Below, piece by piece: positions 53,328-63,568 of a stretch of DNA of 64,000 nt (the stretch's first letter is position 1; each line of letters opens with the position of its first letter). The DNA is from Flaviramulus basaltis (lineage in GTDB: Bacteria > Bacteroidota > Bacteroidia > Flavobacteriales > Flavobacteriaceae). The stretch spans positions 1,054,001 to 1,118,000 of the forward strand of contig NZ_FPKV01000002.1 of the NCBI RefSeq assembly GCF_900114265.1. Reading direction: 5' to 3'. The position numbers were made by a program, and so were the translations under genes. Under the pieces are notes generated by a model. The model searched no databases and was not told the DNA's origin. It saw only the letters and a program-made list of their open reading frames with translations.

Positions 53328-54623
53328 TTGATGAAAACAGCAATTAGCAGTATAATACTTTTATTTTTCACAATGTCTGTGATGAGTCAACGACTTGTTT
53401 TTAATGGGCAAAACCAAATTCATCGTCAATTAGAAGATCCTTCATTTATATCATTAAATAGTCAATATAACATGACAGGTGTTCTTCAAGTATCAGATTC
53501 AGATATTGCCCAAACCTCACAATACATTTCAGCTCAGCTATCACTTTTTGATAATGTTGCATTTGGTTTAGATTATTCAAAACATAGTTATGATGTGTAT
53601 CGTTATTCACAAATGTTTCTTAGTAGTCGTTTTAGATTGAATCTTGGTAATGAATTTCATTATTTTAATTTGGGTGCCTCAATTGGACAAGACAAACTTA
53701 ACGAGGCTAATACATCAAAAGACAATTCACTTAATACCATTTATAAATTAGGTTTACATTATACTAATTTCAACCTTACTCTGGGAGGAGTTTTAAATAG
53801 ATATCCAGTACAAAATGACTTAACATTAAACATGCCCGAACCTCTTTCTAGTTATGAAGGCTATACTCTATACTTATCCTACCGAATGCGCCTTTCAGAT
53901 AACATGAGATTAACACCTATGATTAAGTATAATTCGTATTCAGATTTAACTTTCTTTGAAGGTGTAACCAATTTAAATTACAAAGGCAATTATGAATTGG
54001 CCGTTTCATATAAAGATGATTACTCAATTAACGCCGCATTAAGCGCACGATTTTTAAAGTATGTTAGGCTTAGCTATTCTTACGAAAGCGCTATTGGTTC
54101 TCAAAACTTTAATGATGTGCACTCCATTGGCGTGTCGGTAGATTTAACTCCAAAAGAAACCGAAATACCAGAATGGTTAGCTAACGTTAAAAGAAATAGA
54201 GAGAAAATTAATCGTATAAAAAAGATAAAAAAAGAAGAGCCAACTATAGTAAAAGAACAATTGAATGTTAATAATGAAGAAACCAATGAAGCTGATAATG
54301 TAAGTGATAAGTTAGTAAATGATGAAGAAAAATATCCTGTTATGGATGAAAGTACTCCTTCTGATATTATTGATGATTATTATTTAAAACCAGGCTATTA
54401 CATTATACTTGGTAGTTTTAAACAATTAAAAAATGCTGACAAAGAAATAGCACGATTAAAACAAAATGGTTTTTATGCAAGATATGGCAGAAAAGACGCA
54501 AATGATGAATTTAACTATGTTTATGTTGACCGCTACGCTGAAAAGGATATTGCTTCACAGCGTACAAAAGCAAAACAAAAGGAAAAAGGCTTTGAAAGAG
54601 TTTGGCTACTTAAAATTGAATAA
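53328..54623 (+). CDS. PorP/SprF-family outer-membrane protein with C-terminal SPOR domain
   Basis: 431 residues. Signal peptide to about residue 20 (ILLFFTMSVMSQ). Residues about 22-285 form a PorP/SprF-type beta-barrel (FNGQNQIHRQLEDPSFISLN, ISAQLSLFDNVAFGLDYSKH, MRLTPMIKYNSYSDL). A charged linker (about 290-350) leads to a SPOR domain (GYYIILGSFKQLKNADKEIARLKQNGFYA, then VYVDRYAEKD) that binds denuded peptidoglycan. PorP/SprF paralogues sit beside T9SS substrates or work with gliding or adhesion complexes. Here it is not next to SprB-like or CHU_C genes. It converges with parC. Confidence 0.85.
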   Translation: MMKTAISSIILLFFTMSVMSQRLVFNGQNQIHRQLEDPSFISLNSQYNMTGVLQVSDSDIAQTSQYISAQLSLFDNVAFGLDYSKHSYDVYRYSQMFLSSRFRLNLGNEFHYFNLGASIGQDKLNEANTSKDNSLNTIYKLGLHYTNFNLTLGGVLNRYPVQNDLTLNMPEPLSSYEGYTLYLSYRMRLSDNMRLTPMIKYNSYSDLTFFEGVTNLNYKGNYELAVSYKDDYSINAALSARFLKYVRLSYSYESAIGSQNFNDVHSIGVSVDLTPKETEIPEWLANVKRNREKINRIKKIKKEEPTIVKEQLNVNNEETNEADNVSDKLVNDEEKYPVMDESTPSDIIDDYYLKPGYYIILGSFKQLKNADKEIARLKQNGFYARYGRKDANDEFNYVYVDRYAEKDIASQRTKAKQKEKGFERVWLLKIE

Positions 54624-54663
54624 TTTTTGATAAAATATTAGATTCAAGTTAAAAAGTTAAGTT

Positions 54664-57309
54664 TTAAAATAACGTAATTTGGCCTTCATCATCACTATCA
54701 GAATCTTTTTCATTCTTTATGTTAGAATCAGAATCTGTAGTTTTTTCTATATGAATGGTTTCTTCATCAAACACTTCTAATTCGTCTGCATGTACTTCTT
54801 CTGGTGCTTCATATGGTAAAGACTCCAATAAATTAACTTGATTCACTTTATCTTTAGTTAATTGATTTCCTAAAGCAGCTATTCCTTTAATCGAAATAAA
54901 TTCTTCAAGATTTATTTCTAAATTCTCTTTTCTTTCTTTACCTCGCTCTTTTGCAAAAACTATTTCTGCCATAGGTTTCCAATCTGTAGATACAATTTCT
55001 AATTGTGAATTTGAATGTTCTGATATAAAAGATTCTTCCTTGCCTTCTTGTTCAATCAGAAATCGTTTTACATAATGCATTTCCTTTTCGCCATTAAAAT
55101 AAATAGCAGAAATTGGTTTTTTAGGAATCCATTTTTCCATTACAATCATATCATCATCAAAATGCATAGTAACTTCTGGTGTTACCGTTTTTATCATTCC
55201 AGATTGTGTGATAATTAGCAGTTTATCTTCGCCTCTAAACTCACCTACTAAATCTCCTCTTCCATCAACATTTAAACGTTGTACCGTATCATCAAACCAA
55301 ATTTTTCGTGGCTTTAAAGTAGAAACTCCTTTTTCTTTTAGTTCAACGCGTTTTACAGAATATTTAGTGACTAAATTTCCTTTAGATACTCGTCCTTTTA
55401 TAAGAATATCGGCAAAATCGATATCCCATTTCAACTTTTTAATGCTTCCTGCTTGTCGTAATAAAATAGTAACAACTTCAGCTTCTCCATTTGGATTTGC
55501 TGAAAAATACAATGCAACAGACCCTTTATTCCCATTGGTTAAATCGTATTCTCTATCGCGTGTAATACTTGTAACTGCAAAGCGTTTAATATAGGATGGT
55601 CCACTTTTCCCATCGCGATAAATCAGGTTGTAAATAGTACGTTTGTCTTTCTTTTTAAAAACCTCAACATGAATAATATCTTTACCAATAAAAGTTTTAG
55701 AATCAACTTTAGTAACCATCATTTTACCTTCTTTGGTAAACACAATAATGTCGTCAATATCACTACAATCACCAACATACTCGTCGCGTTTTAGAGAAGT
55801 TCCAATAAAACCTTCCTCTCTATTTACGTAAAGTTTTGTATTTCGTATTATCACTTTTGTAGCGTCTACATCATCAAAAGTTCTAATTTCTGTTTTGCGT
55901 TCTCTTCCTTCACCATAATCCTTTTTTAATCTTTTAAAATAGGCAATAGCATAATCTATAAGATGTGCTAAATGATGTTTTACTTCTGCTATTTGATCTT
56001 CTAAAGCATCAATTTTTTGTTGTGCTTTATCGATGTCAAATTTTGAAATACGCTTGATTCTAATTTCTGTTAAACGCACAATATCATCTTCTGTAATTGT
56101 ACGTTTTAAATGTTTAATATGTGGCTGAAGACCTTTATCTATAGCTTTTATAACACCTTCCCAAGTTTCTTCTTCCTCTATATCACGGTAAATCCTTTTT
56201 TCAATGAAAATACGTTCTAAAGATGCAAAATGCCATTGCTCTTCAAGCTCATTTAATTTAATTTCTAGATCTTGTTTTAAAAGCTGAACCGTGTTATCTG
56301 TACTACGACGCAACATTTCGGTAACCCCAACAAACAATGGTTTATTATCTTCAATAACACATCCTAATGGTGAAATGGAACTTTCGCAACTAGTAAATGC
56401 ATATAAGGCATCAATAGTTTTATCTGGAGATAAGCCTGGTGGAAGATGTATTAATATTTCAACCTCCGCAGCTGTATTGTCTTCTATCTTTTTAACTTTA
56501 ATTTTCCCTTTTTCGTTTGCTTTTAAAATAGAATCAATTAAAGTTGAAGTGGTTGTAGCAAAAGGAATTTCTGTTATAGTTAAAGTATTTTTATCTAATT
56601 GAGAAATTTTAGCTCGAACACGTACTTTCCCTCCTCTTAAACCATCATTATAATTAGAAAAATCTGCAATACCTGCTGTTGGAAAATCTGGAAGGATTGT
56701 AAATCGTTTTCCTTGTAAATGCTTTATTGAAGCATCAATAAGTTCAATAAAATTATGCGGTAATATTTTTGTTGATAAACCTACTGCAATTCCTTCACCA
56801 CCTTGCGCTAACAATAATGGGAATTTAACAGGTAAGTTTACGGGCTCTTTTCGGCGACCATCATAACTAGATTGCCATTCGGTTATTTTTGGGTTATAAA
56901 CAACATCAAGCCCGAATTTTGAAATACGCGCTTCAATATAACGTGATGCTGCTGCACTATCTCCAGTAAGAATATTTCCCCAGTTTCCTTGGGTATCTAT
57001 TAATAAATCTTTTTGCCCTATTTGAACCATTGCATCGGCAATACTTGCGTCTCCATGCGGATGGTATTGCATAGTATGCCCAACAATGTTTGCTACTTTA
57101 TTGTAACGTCCATCATCCAAATCTTTCATAGAATGCATGATACGACGTTGTACAGGTTTAAACCCGTCTTCAATGGCTGGTACGGCACGTTCTAAGATAA
57201 CGTAAGATGCATAATCTAAAAACCAATCTTTATACATACCCGTTACTCGGGTAATTGTTTCTTTTGGTTCTTCTTGTTCGTTATTTAAATCGTCGCCTTC
57301 TTCAATCAT
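54664..57309 (-). CDS. parC: DNA topoisomerase IV subunit A
   Basis: 881 residues, typical of Bacteroidota ParC. The catalytic core has FKPVQRRIMHSMKDLDDG, HPHGDASIADAMVQIGQ, NWGNILTGDSAAASRYIEAR with the DNA-cleaving Tyr, and PVKFPLLLAQGGEGIAVGL. The C-terminal part carries propeller-like blades, then an acidic tail ending EDGQITLF-like (DSDDEGQITLF). With ParE it unlinks daughter chromosomes. It lies 304 bp downstream of parE on the same strand with two TAnnTTTG elements between them, so it may have its own promoter. Confidence 0.95.
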   Translation of the reverse strand: MIEEGDDLNNEQEEPKETITRVTGMYKDWFLDYASYVILERAVPAIEDGFKPVQRRIMHSMKDLDDGRYNKVANIVGHTMQYHPHGDASIADAMVQIGQKDLLIDTQGNWGNILTGDSAAASRYIEARISKFGLDVVYNPKITEWQSSYDGRRKEPVNLPVKFPLLLAQGGEGIAVGLSTKILPHNFIELIDASIKHLQGKRFTILPDFPTAGIADFSNYNDGLRGGKVRVRAKISQLDKNTLTITEIPFATTTSTLIDSILKANEKGKIKVKKIEDNTAAEVEILIHLPPGLSPDKTIDALYAFTSCESSISPLGCVIEDNKPLFVGVTEMLRRSTDNTVQLLKQDLEIKLNELEEQWHFASLERIFIEKRIYRDIEEEETWEGVIKAIDKGLQPHIKHLKRTITEDDIVRLTEIRIKRISKFDIDKAQQKIDALEDQIAEVKHHLAHLIDYAIAYFKRLKKDYGEGRERKTEIRTFDDVDATKVIIRNTKLYVNREEGFIGTSLKRDEYVGDCSDIDDIIVFTKEGKMMVTKVDSKTFIGKDIIHVEVFKKKDKRTIYNLIYRDGKSGPSYIKRFAVTSITRDREYDLTNGNKGSVALYFSANPNGEAEVVTILLRQAGSIKKLKWDIDFADILIKGRVSKGNLVTKYSVKRVELKEKGVSTLKPRKIWFDDTVQRLNVDGRGDLVGEFRGEDKLLIITQSGMIKTVTPEVTMHFDDDMIVMEKWIPKKPISAIYFNGEKEMHYVKRFLIEQEGKEESFISEHSNSQLEIVSTDWKPMAEIVFAKERGKERKENLEINLEEFISIKGIAALGNQLTKDKVNQVNLLESLPYEAPEEVHADELEVFDEETIHIEKTTDSDSNIKNEKDSDSDDEGQITLF

Positions 57310-57613
57310 TAATTAGTTAAGTTTATTTTGGCTTCCCGCTAAGCGTTACTCTAACCTTTTTTTTGTTTTTTTTTACTTTTTTACTTGTTGGACTCAAATG
57401 TAAATAAGAATAATCTCTTTTAGTTTTTTCTGTTTTTTCTTTTACGTATAACATATCACTATTTAGTTTAAAATTGCTTTTGTAGCCAATTTTGCTTTTG
57501 GCGATGCAAATTTAGTTCTAAACTTCAATATGTCAGCTTAATTTTTCAAAAAAAATCAATCATATTCTTAATTTAACACTTAAATAATGTTTTATTAATA
57601 ATTTTTAATACAC
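57310..57613. other. Intergenic region between parE and parC
   Basis: 304 bp, T-rich, without a credible gene. On the minus strand it holds perfect -7 elements TACATTTG (57402-57395) and TAAATTTG (57514-57507), either of which could start parC; neither has a clear TTTG at -33. No obvious terminator for parE was seen. Confidence 0.5.
57395..57402 (-). promoter_or_regulatory. Candidate -7 element for parC
   Basis: TACATTTG on the minus strand, a perfect TAnnTTTG, about 85 bp before the parC ATG at 57309. A second match (57507-57514) lies further upstream. Confidence 0.4.
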
Positions 57614-59464
57614 TTAATCGATAATATCCAATTCTACCTTAAGATTATCAATTATAAACTCTTGTCTTGTTGGTGTGTTTTTACCCATATAAAATGACAA
57701 TAAATCTTCAATAGACATGCCATCATCTAACATCACAGGATCTAATCGAATATCTTCACCAATAAAATATTTAAATTCATCTGGCGAAATTTCACCAAGT
57801 CCTTTAAATCGTGTTATCTCTGGTTTTGGTTTTAACTTTTCAATAGCATCTCGTCGCTCTTCATCAGAATAGCAATAAATAGTTTCTTTTTTATTTCTTA
57901 CCCTAAATAATGGTGTTTGCAAAATATATAAATGCCCTTCTTTTATGACCTCAGGAAAAAACTGAAGAAAGAAAGTTATTAATAGTAACCTAATATGCAT
58001 TCCATCTACATCGGCATCTGTTGCTATTACAACATTATTATATCGTAAATCTTCTAATGATTCTTCAATATTTAACGCTGCTTGTAGTAAGTTAAATTCT
58101 TCGTTTTCATAAACAATTTTTTTACTAAGCCCATAACAATTTAATGGTTTCCCTTTTAAACTAAATACCGCTTGTGTATTAACATCTCGTGATTTTGTAA
58201 TACTTCCTGATGCTGAATCTCCCTCTGTAATAAAAAGTGTTGATTCTAGATTTCGTTCGTTTTTGGTATCTCCAAAATGCACACGACAATCGCGTAATTT
58301 TTTATTGTGAAGACTTGCTTTTTTGGCTCTGTCTTTTGCTAGTTTTCGAATGCCCGACAATTCTTTACGTTCTCGTTCTGCTTGTAGAATTTTACGTTGA
58401 ATTTTTTCGGCTGCTTCTTGATTTTTATGTAAATAATTATCTAAATAAGTTTTTAAAAAATCGCTTATATAAGTTCTTACCGTTGGCAATTCGCCTCCCA
58501 TATCTGTAGAACCTAGCTTTGTTTTTGTCTGGCTTTCAAAAACCGGCTCCATCACTTTTATTGCAATGGCACTAACTACAGATTTCCTAATATCTGATGC
58601 ATCATAGTTTTTACCGTAAAACTCACGAATTGTTTTTACTAAGGCTTCTCTAAATGCATTTAAATGAGTTCCTCCTTGCGTGGTATTTTGTCCGTTTACA
58701 AACGAATGATACTCTTCACTATACTGTGTTTTACTGTGTGTTAACGCGATTTCAATATCGTCACCTCTTAAATGAATAATAGGATACAATCTATCTGATT
58801 CATTAATATTTTCACTTAATAAATCTTTTAATCCGTTTTCACTATAATATTTCTCTCCGTTAAAAACTATGGTTAAACCTGGGTTTAAATACACATAATT
58901 TTTAAGCATTTTAACGATATACTCGTTTCTATATTTATAGTTTTTGAAGATAATTTCATCTGGAACAAAAGAGACTTTGGTTCCTTTTCGGCGTGAGGTA
59001 TCTTCTAATAAATCTTGATTAATTAGGTTACCTTGTTCAAATTCTGCGGAAGCACTTTTACTATCACGTGTAGATTCCACTCTAAAAAATGATGACAATG
59101 CATTAACCGCTTTTGTACCAACACCATTAAGACCTACAGATTTTTTAAAAGCTTTAGAGTCGTACTTTCCACCAGTATTCATTTTAGAAACAACATCAAC
59201 TACTTTTCCTAAAGGAATACCTCGACCGTAATCTCTAACTGTAACTTTAGTGCCTTGAATGGAAATTTCAATAGTTTTTCCAGCACCCATGACATATTCA
59301 TCAATAGAGTTATCCAAAACTTCTTTAAGCAAAATGTAAATACCATCATCTGGTGAAGAACCATCACCCAATTTACCAATATACATTCCTGGACGCATAC
59401 GGATATGCTCTTTCCAGTCTAATGAACGTATATTATCTTCGGTATAATTAGTTTCTTCAGCCAT
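57614..59464 (-). CDS. parE: DNA topoisomerase IV subunit B
   Basis: 616 residues, the short ParE length of Bacteroidota. GHKL ATPase motifs: [26 protein letters not shown] and [19 protein letters not shown]. The transducer region has [15 protein letters not shown], and the TOPRIM domain shows [12 protein letters not shown] and [14 protein letters not shown]. The C-terminal end has [12 protein letters not shown]. It supplies ATP-driven strand passage to ParC. It precedes parC; a bidirectional hairpin lies upstream between it and the GH5-like gene. Confidence 0.95.
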   Translation of the reverse strand: MAEETNYTEDNIRSLDWKEHIRMRPGMYIGKLGDGSSPDDGIYILLKEVLDNSIDEYVMGAGKTIEISIQGTKVTVRDYGRGIPLGKVVDVVSKMNTGGKYDSKAFKKSVGLNGVGTKAVNALSSFFRVESTRDSKSASAEFEQGNLINQDLLEDTSRRKGTKVSFVPDEIIFKNYKYRNEYIVKMLKNYVYLNPGLTIVFNGEKYYSENGLKDLLSENINESDRLYPIIHLRGDDIEIALTHSKTQYSEEYHSFVNGQNTTQGGTHLNAFREALVKTIREFYGKNYDASDIRKSVVSAIAIKVMEPVFESQTKTKLGSTDMGGELPTVRTYISDFLKTYLDNYLHKNQEAAEKIQRKILQAERERKELSGIRKLAKDRAKKASLHNKKLRDCRVHFGDTKNERNLESTLFITEGDSASGSITKSRDVNTQAVFSLKGKPLNCYGLSKKIVYENEEFNLLQAALNIEESLEDLRYNNVVIATDADVDGMHIRLLLITFFLQFFPEVIKEGHLYILQTPLFRVRNKKETIYCYSDEERRDAIEKLKPKPEITRFKGLGEISPDEFKYFIGEDIRLDPVMLDDGMSIEDLLSFYMGKNTPTRQEFIIDNLKVELDIID

Positions 59465-59552
59465 ATAACAAAAAGTATTGAAAGTACGCTAAAATACTAT
59501 TTTAGACAAAAAATATATAACTGTCTTACTAATTAGTTATCAACAAGAAATT

Positions 59553-59584
59553 AAAAATCCAACTCAAAACTGAGTTGGATTTTT
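59553..59584 (-). terminator. Terminator after the GH5-like gene
   Basis: AAAAATCCAACTCA (59553-59566) pairs perfectly with TGAGTTGGATTTTT (59571-59584), a 14-bp stem with a 4-base loop. On the minus strand it follows the GH5-like stop at 59609 and isolates parE. Confidence 0.85.
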
Positions 59585-59608
59585 AATAAGTTATGTAAAT
59601 ATTCTATT

Positions 59609-61492
59609 TTACAATTTTATTACTTTTTTAACTGCCTGTCCTTTATCTGTTGAAATTCTAACAACATACATACCTGAAGCTAAATTAGAAATATCAATTT
59701 TATTACTTTCAATAGATTTTAAACTTAAAACTTTATTTCCATAAGAAGAATAGACCTCAATATTTGCAGTTTCATGTAATCCTCTAATATTAATAATATT
59801 AGTTACAGGATTTGGATATAGCTCTATAGAGTTTAAATTAAATTCATCAGCAGATAATGCATTACAATCTAAGGTGATTGTTTCTGAAACTAACGTACTA
59901 CTTGTATGGCATACTGATAAGCTAGAATGCGACACTTCAAAACGAATCTGATCTCCATCTGCAATTGAAGCTGGCGTAAAGCTTAATTGACCTGATGCAC
60001 TCGATTGAAAAGCATTATTTAAATACCATCTTAGAGAAGCTCCTGAAGCAATCGTTGGAGTTAATTCTGCATTAAAGGTAACAGAAGTTGCACAAGAAGA
60101 ACCATCAGCAATAGTTACTGCAACTGTTGATGGCGCTGTAATTGTGATTAAATCTGTTTTTATAACGGTATCATTATCAACTCCATTTGAAGTTGTTAAC
60201 GAAACTGAATATGTTCCTGCTGTTGTATAAGTAATTGCATGTGGACCTTTTGTATTAGCTGTTTGACCATCACCAAAATCCCATATCCAAGATGTAATAT
60301 TACTAGATGATGAAGCCGCTGTAAAAGTAACTGCATTATCTTCGCAAGTTGATGTAACGTTAGATGAAAATTCTGCACTTAAACAAGCATTTGGATCAAT
60401 ATTTACAGCAGTCGGATTTTGTATCTGCATATAGGCAATTTGCGGTTCAATATCTGACCAAAGTTCTGTAGTATTATATTGCCAACCCCAAGCACCAGCA
60501 TAGCCATTGTCGTACAACCAATCATAAGGAGAATCATCTGTAACTCCCAAAGCAGTGTTAGCTTCATTAGCATGAAACTCACCTATAACAAGTGGCTTAT
60601 CTAAATTCCAAAAACTTGCAGGATGTGCAAATGGAGATATAGCTGTACTTTGCCAATCATAATAATGTACTTGGTAATAATCTAAAGTCCCATTAGGATA
60701 ATTATTATTTCCAATAGCTAACAAATTGGCATCAGAATAGTAATTCGTATAACTTCCATTATCCGTATTAGCAATCATAGCCCATGCACCATTTGTAACT
60801 AAAGCATCTGGATCTACATTATGAATAGCATCTGCCAACATATTAACAGTTAACTGAACATCTGTTATTGAAATAAACTCTCCACCTTGATTTCCTGTCC
60901 AACCAAACTGAGATGTCATTCCTTCTGGTTCATTAAAAATTTCCCAACTTCCTAAGGCATTATGATCTTTAACAGCATTCACAAGAGGCGTTAATGCATT
61001 ATCTATGTAAGATTGAATATTACTCTCCGATTCAAAAAAAGGCTTATTCCCTGTAAAATCATTTCCTGTCCATGCTTTACCAGAATAATCCTGTAACATA
61101 TCAAAAGAAAACAAACTAATATTTAAATATATATCATTTGCTTCAGCAGTATCTAAAATCGATACAACCTGAGCAATTATTTGATCATTTGTAAGTGTTT
61201 CATGCAAACCTGTAACATATCCTGATGATTGAATTTCTGGTGTAAATGATCCATCTGTGTGAAACCACCAACGCACCGAATTACCTCCAGCAGCTTTAAC
61301 ATCGGAAAAAAAAGTATCAAAAAATGCTAAATTTGGGTTAGAATCAAAACCCACATCTCCACCAAACTGGTCCCATGCTAAATTAACACCACTTAAAAAT
61401 AAATCTTGGCAATTCATTTCTACAGTGTTTTGTGAGTTTACTGTAAGCGTAAGTAGAAGACCTACAAAAAACATGTGTATTCTTTTTATCAT
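59609..61492 (-). CDS. GH5-like glycoside hydrolase with PKD domain and T9SS sorting domain
   Basis: 627 residues. Signal peptide (MFFVGLLLTLTVNSQ; the frame also starts six codons earlier). The catalytic domain (about 25-365) shows FLSGVNLAWDQFGGD, SVRWWFHTDG, GSWEIFNEPEG with acid/base Glu188, DYYQVHYYDW and LVIGEFHANE with nucleophile Glu305, as in clan A enzymes such as mannanases and cellulases. Then come a PKD domain (about 375-455, ITSWIWDFGDGQTANT), an Ig-like region (about 455-545) and a type A T9SS sorting domain (LYPNPVTNIINIRG, YGNKVLSL, GMYVVRIST). It is secreted. Beta-mannan is a likely substrate, but this is inference. Confidence 0.82.
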   Translation of the reverse strand: MIKRIHMFFVGLLLTLTVNSQNTVEMNCQDLFLSGVNLAWDQFGGDVGFDSNPNLAFFDTFFSDVKAAGGNSVRWWFHTDGSFTPEIQSSGYVTGLHETLTNDQIIAQVVSILDTAEANDIYLNISLFSFDMLQDYSGKAWTGNDFTGNKPFFESESNIQSYIDNALTPLVNAVKDHNALGSWEIFNEPEGMTSQFGWTGNQGGEFISITDVQLTVNMLADAIHNVDPDALVTNGAWAMIANTDNGSYTNYYSDANLLAIGNNNYPNGTLDYYQVHYYDWQSTAISPFAHPASFWNLDKPLVIGEFHANEANTALGVTDDSPYDWLYDNGYAGAWGWQYNTTELWSDIEPQIAYMQIQNPTAVNIDPNACLSAEFSSNVTSTCEDNAVTFTAASSSSNITSWIWDFGDGQTANTKGPHAITYTTAGTYSVSLTTSNGVDNDTVIKTDLITITAPSTVAVTIADGSSCATSVTFNAELTPTIASGASLRWYLNNAFQSSASGQLSFTPASIADGDQIRFEVSHSSLSVCHTSSTLVSETITLDCNALSADEFNLNSIELYPNPVTNIINIRGLHETANIEVYSSYGNKVLSLKSIESNKIDISNLASGMYVVRISTDKGQAVKKVIKL

Positions 61493-61672
61493 ATCTATTT
61501 TTTCTACTAAATTAATAGATAGATGTGTTATTCATACACTTAATAATAATAAAAAAACAGAATTTGATAGGTTTTGATAGTAAAATGATAAAATCATATC
61601 ACTCTGATTTCATTTTAAATATCAAATAATATTAATACTGAAATATAATGAGTAATTAAATTTGAAACCTTT

Positions 61673-62125
61673 TTACAACAATTCTGCCTTTTGTTTTAAT
61701 AGTGAATTTCTTTTTTTTAAAAGATTAGTCATATATTTTTTTAAAAATAACCAATTCGCAAATTCACCTAAAACTCCGTAAGGAGATTCAAAATAAAAAA
61801 CGTCAATCATGACAGTTCTATTTTCGCTTTCAAGGAAATGATGCTCATGCCTAAATGATTTAAAAGCACCAAAAACCATTTCGTCTACAAAATAATTTGG
61901 AGCTTCAAACTCTGTGATTTTTGAAGTTAAGTGTTGAACAAACCCTAAATGTTTAGCTTCCCAACTAACCCACTCTCCAAGCTCTATTAATCCAGTCATT
62001 TTACCTGCTATTGCTTTTTCATTAGAATGTTTTAATGATTCTTGATGAAAATCAATATTTCTGGCTAAATCAAAACAAGTATTAAGATCTGAATTTATCT
62101 CTGTTTTGATTTCAATTGTAGGCAT
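61673..62125 (-). CDS. SRPBCC family protein
   Basis: 150 residues. A START/SRPBCC fold is suggested by the start EIKTEINSDLNTCFDLARNIDFHQES, GEWVSWEAKHLGFVQHLTSKI in the middle and FHHEHHFLE-like EHHFLESENRTVMIDVFYFE, ending in a long helix (LKKYMTNLLKKRNSLLKQKAELL). This subgroup is annotated as ligand-binding or cell-division-inhibitor-like without firm function. It stands alone, with about 180-190 bp gaps on both sides. Confidence 0.8.
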   Translation of the reverse strand: MPTIEIKTEINSDLNTCFDLARNIDFHQESLKHSNEKAIAGKMTGLIELGEWVSWEAKHLGFVQHLTSKITEFEAPNYFVDEMVFGAFKSFRHEHHFLESENRTVMIDVFYFESPYGVLGEFANWLFLKKYMTNLLKKRNSLLKQKAELL

Positions 62126-62315
62126 TATAAATAATTATAATTTGATTTATTTTTCTAAAATAGCTGAATCCAAACTTTAACATGGGCGATTTATCCTTTT
62201 TTATTAAAAATAAAAAGAGAATTAGCACTATTTAAAAAAACTCAAGCTACTTTATTGTATTCACAATAATGTATCAAGATTATAATTATTTCACAAAAGA
62301 CTAATTAAAGCTTAG

Positions 62316-63410
62316 TTACACATTAAATAAGAAATGCATAACATCACCATCTTTCACAACATAATTTTTCCCTTCAACACGCATTTTACCGGCTTCTTTC
62401 ACTTTAGCTTCACTACCTAATGTAGAAAAATCCTCGTAGCCAATTACCTCAGCACGAATAAAACCCTTTTCAAAATCGGTATGTATTACACCTGCTGCTT
62501 GTGGTGCAGTTGCTCCAATATCAATAGTCCAAGCACGAACTTCTTTAACTCCAGCTGTAAAGTAAGTTTGTTGATTTAATAGCTTATAAGCAGAACGAAT
62601 TAATTTAGCCGCACCTGCCTCATCTAAACCTATATCTTGCAAGAACATTTGACGCTCTTCATAATCATCTAACTCATTAATGTCCGCCTCTGTACCAACA
62701 GCTAAAACTAAAACCTCTGCATTTTCATCCTTAACAGCCTCTTTAACTAGCTCAACGTAAGCATTACCAGAAACCGCAGCACCTTCATCTACATTACAAA
62801 CATACATAACCGGTTTATCTGTAATAAACTGTGATGGCTTAACAAAATCATTATCATCATCTTCACTAAACTCTAAAGCTCTAACAGAGATTCCCGCTTC
62901 TAAACCAGCTTTAATTTTTAATAAAACAGCTTCTTCTTTTTGAGCATCTTTATTTCCCGTTTTTGCTGCACGTTTTACTTTATCTAATTTTTTATCTACA
63001 GTTTCAAGATCTTTAAGTTGTAATTCCATGTCGATAGTTTCCTTATCTCTAATAGGATTTACATTTCCATCAACATGTACAATATTATCGTTATCAAAAC
63101 AACGTAATACATGTAGAATAGCATCAGTTTCTCTAATATTTGCTAAAAACTGATTTCCTAAACCTTCTCCTTTACTTGCACCTTTTACTAATCCAGCAAT
63201 ATCAACAATCTCAACTGTTGCTGGCTGTACACGCTCTGGACTCACTAATTCTTCTAATCTCTCTAAACGTGGATCTGGCACATTTACCACACCTATATTT
63301 GGTTCTATTGTACAAAAAGGAAAGTTTGCACTTTGCGCTTTAGCGTTTGATAAACAATTAAATAAAGTTGATTTCCCTACGTTTGGTAATCCTACTATGC
63401 CTGCTTTCAT
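62316..63410 (-). CDS. ychF: Redox-regulated ATPase YchF (Obg-like)
   Basis: 364 residues, normal size. P-loop [32 protein letters not shown] at the start; [20 protein letters not shown] is the G3 region; the coiled-coil insertion and the TGS domain ([40 protein letters not shown]) follow. It binds ATP rather than GTP and associates with ribosomes. A perfect TATCTTTG promoter element lies 25 bp upstream of the ATG. Confidence 0.95.
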   Translation of the reverse strand: MKAGIVGLPNVGKSTLFNCLSNAKAQSANFPFCTIEPNIGVVNVPDPRLERLEELVSPERVQPATVEIVDIAGLVKGASKGEGLGNQFLANIRETDAILHVLRCFDNDNIVHVDGNVNPIRDKETIDMELQLKDLETVDKKLDKVKRAAKTGNKDAQKEEAVLLKIKAGLEAGISVRALEFSEDDDNDFVKPSQFITDKPVMYVCNVDEGAAVSGNAYVELVKEAVKDENAEVLVLAVGTEADINELDDYEERQMFLQDIGLDEAGAAKLIRSAYKLLNQQTYFTAGVKEVRAWTIDIGATAPQAAGVIHTDFEKGFIRAEVIGYEDFSTLGSEAKVKEAGKMRVEGKNYVVKDGDVMHFLFNV

Positions 63411-63434
63411 AATTTAATGTGATTTTTGCGAGTG

Positions 63435-63442
63435 CAAAGATA
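63435..63442 (-). promoter_or_regulatory. Probable -7 element for ychF
   Basis: The minus strand reads TATCTTTG, a perfect TAnnTTTG, giving a leader of about 20 nt before the ATG at 63410. No TTTG is seen at -33. Confidence 0.55.
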
Positions 63443-63568
63443 ATAGTTTGCATCAAGAAACCTATTAGTTTTCATTTAACAAATCACTCTATAATTACTT
63501 CTCTAAAAAACTTTATATTTATAGGTGTTAACAAATATTCTATTATTTTTACGCATTGTTTCTTTTTT

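Noticed and set aside
55208-56602. Plus-strand frames of 103-128 codons opposite parC
   Set aside because: Shadow frames of parC; codon pattern follows the third positions of the real gene.
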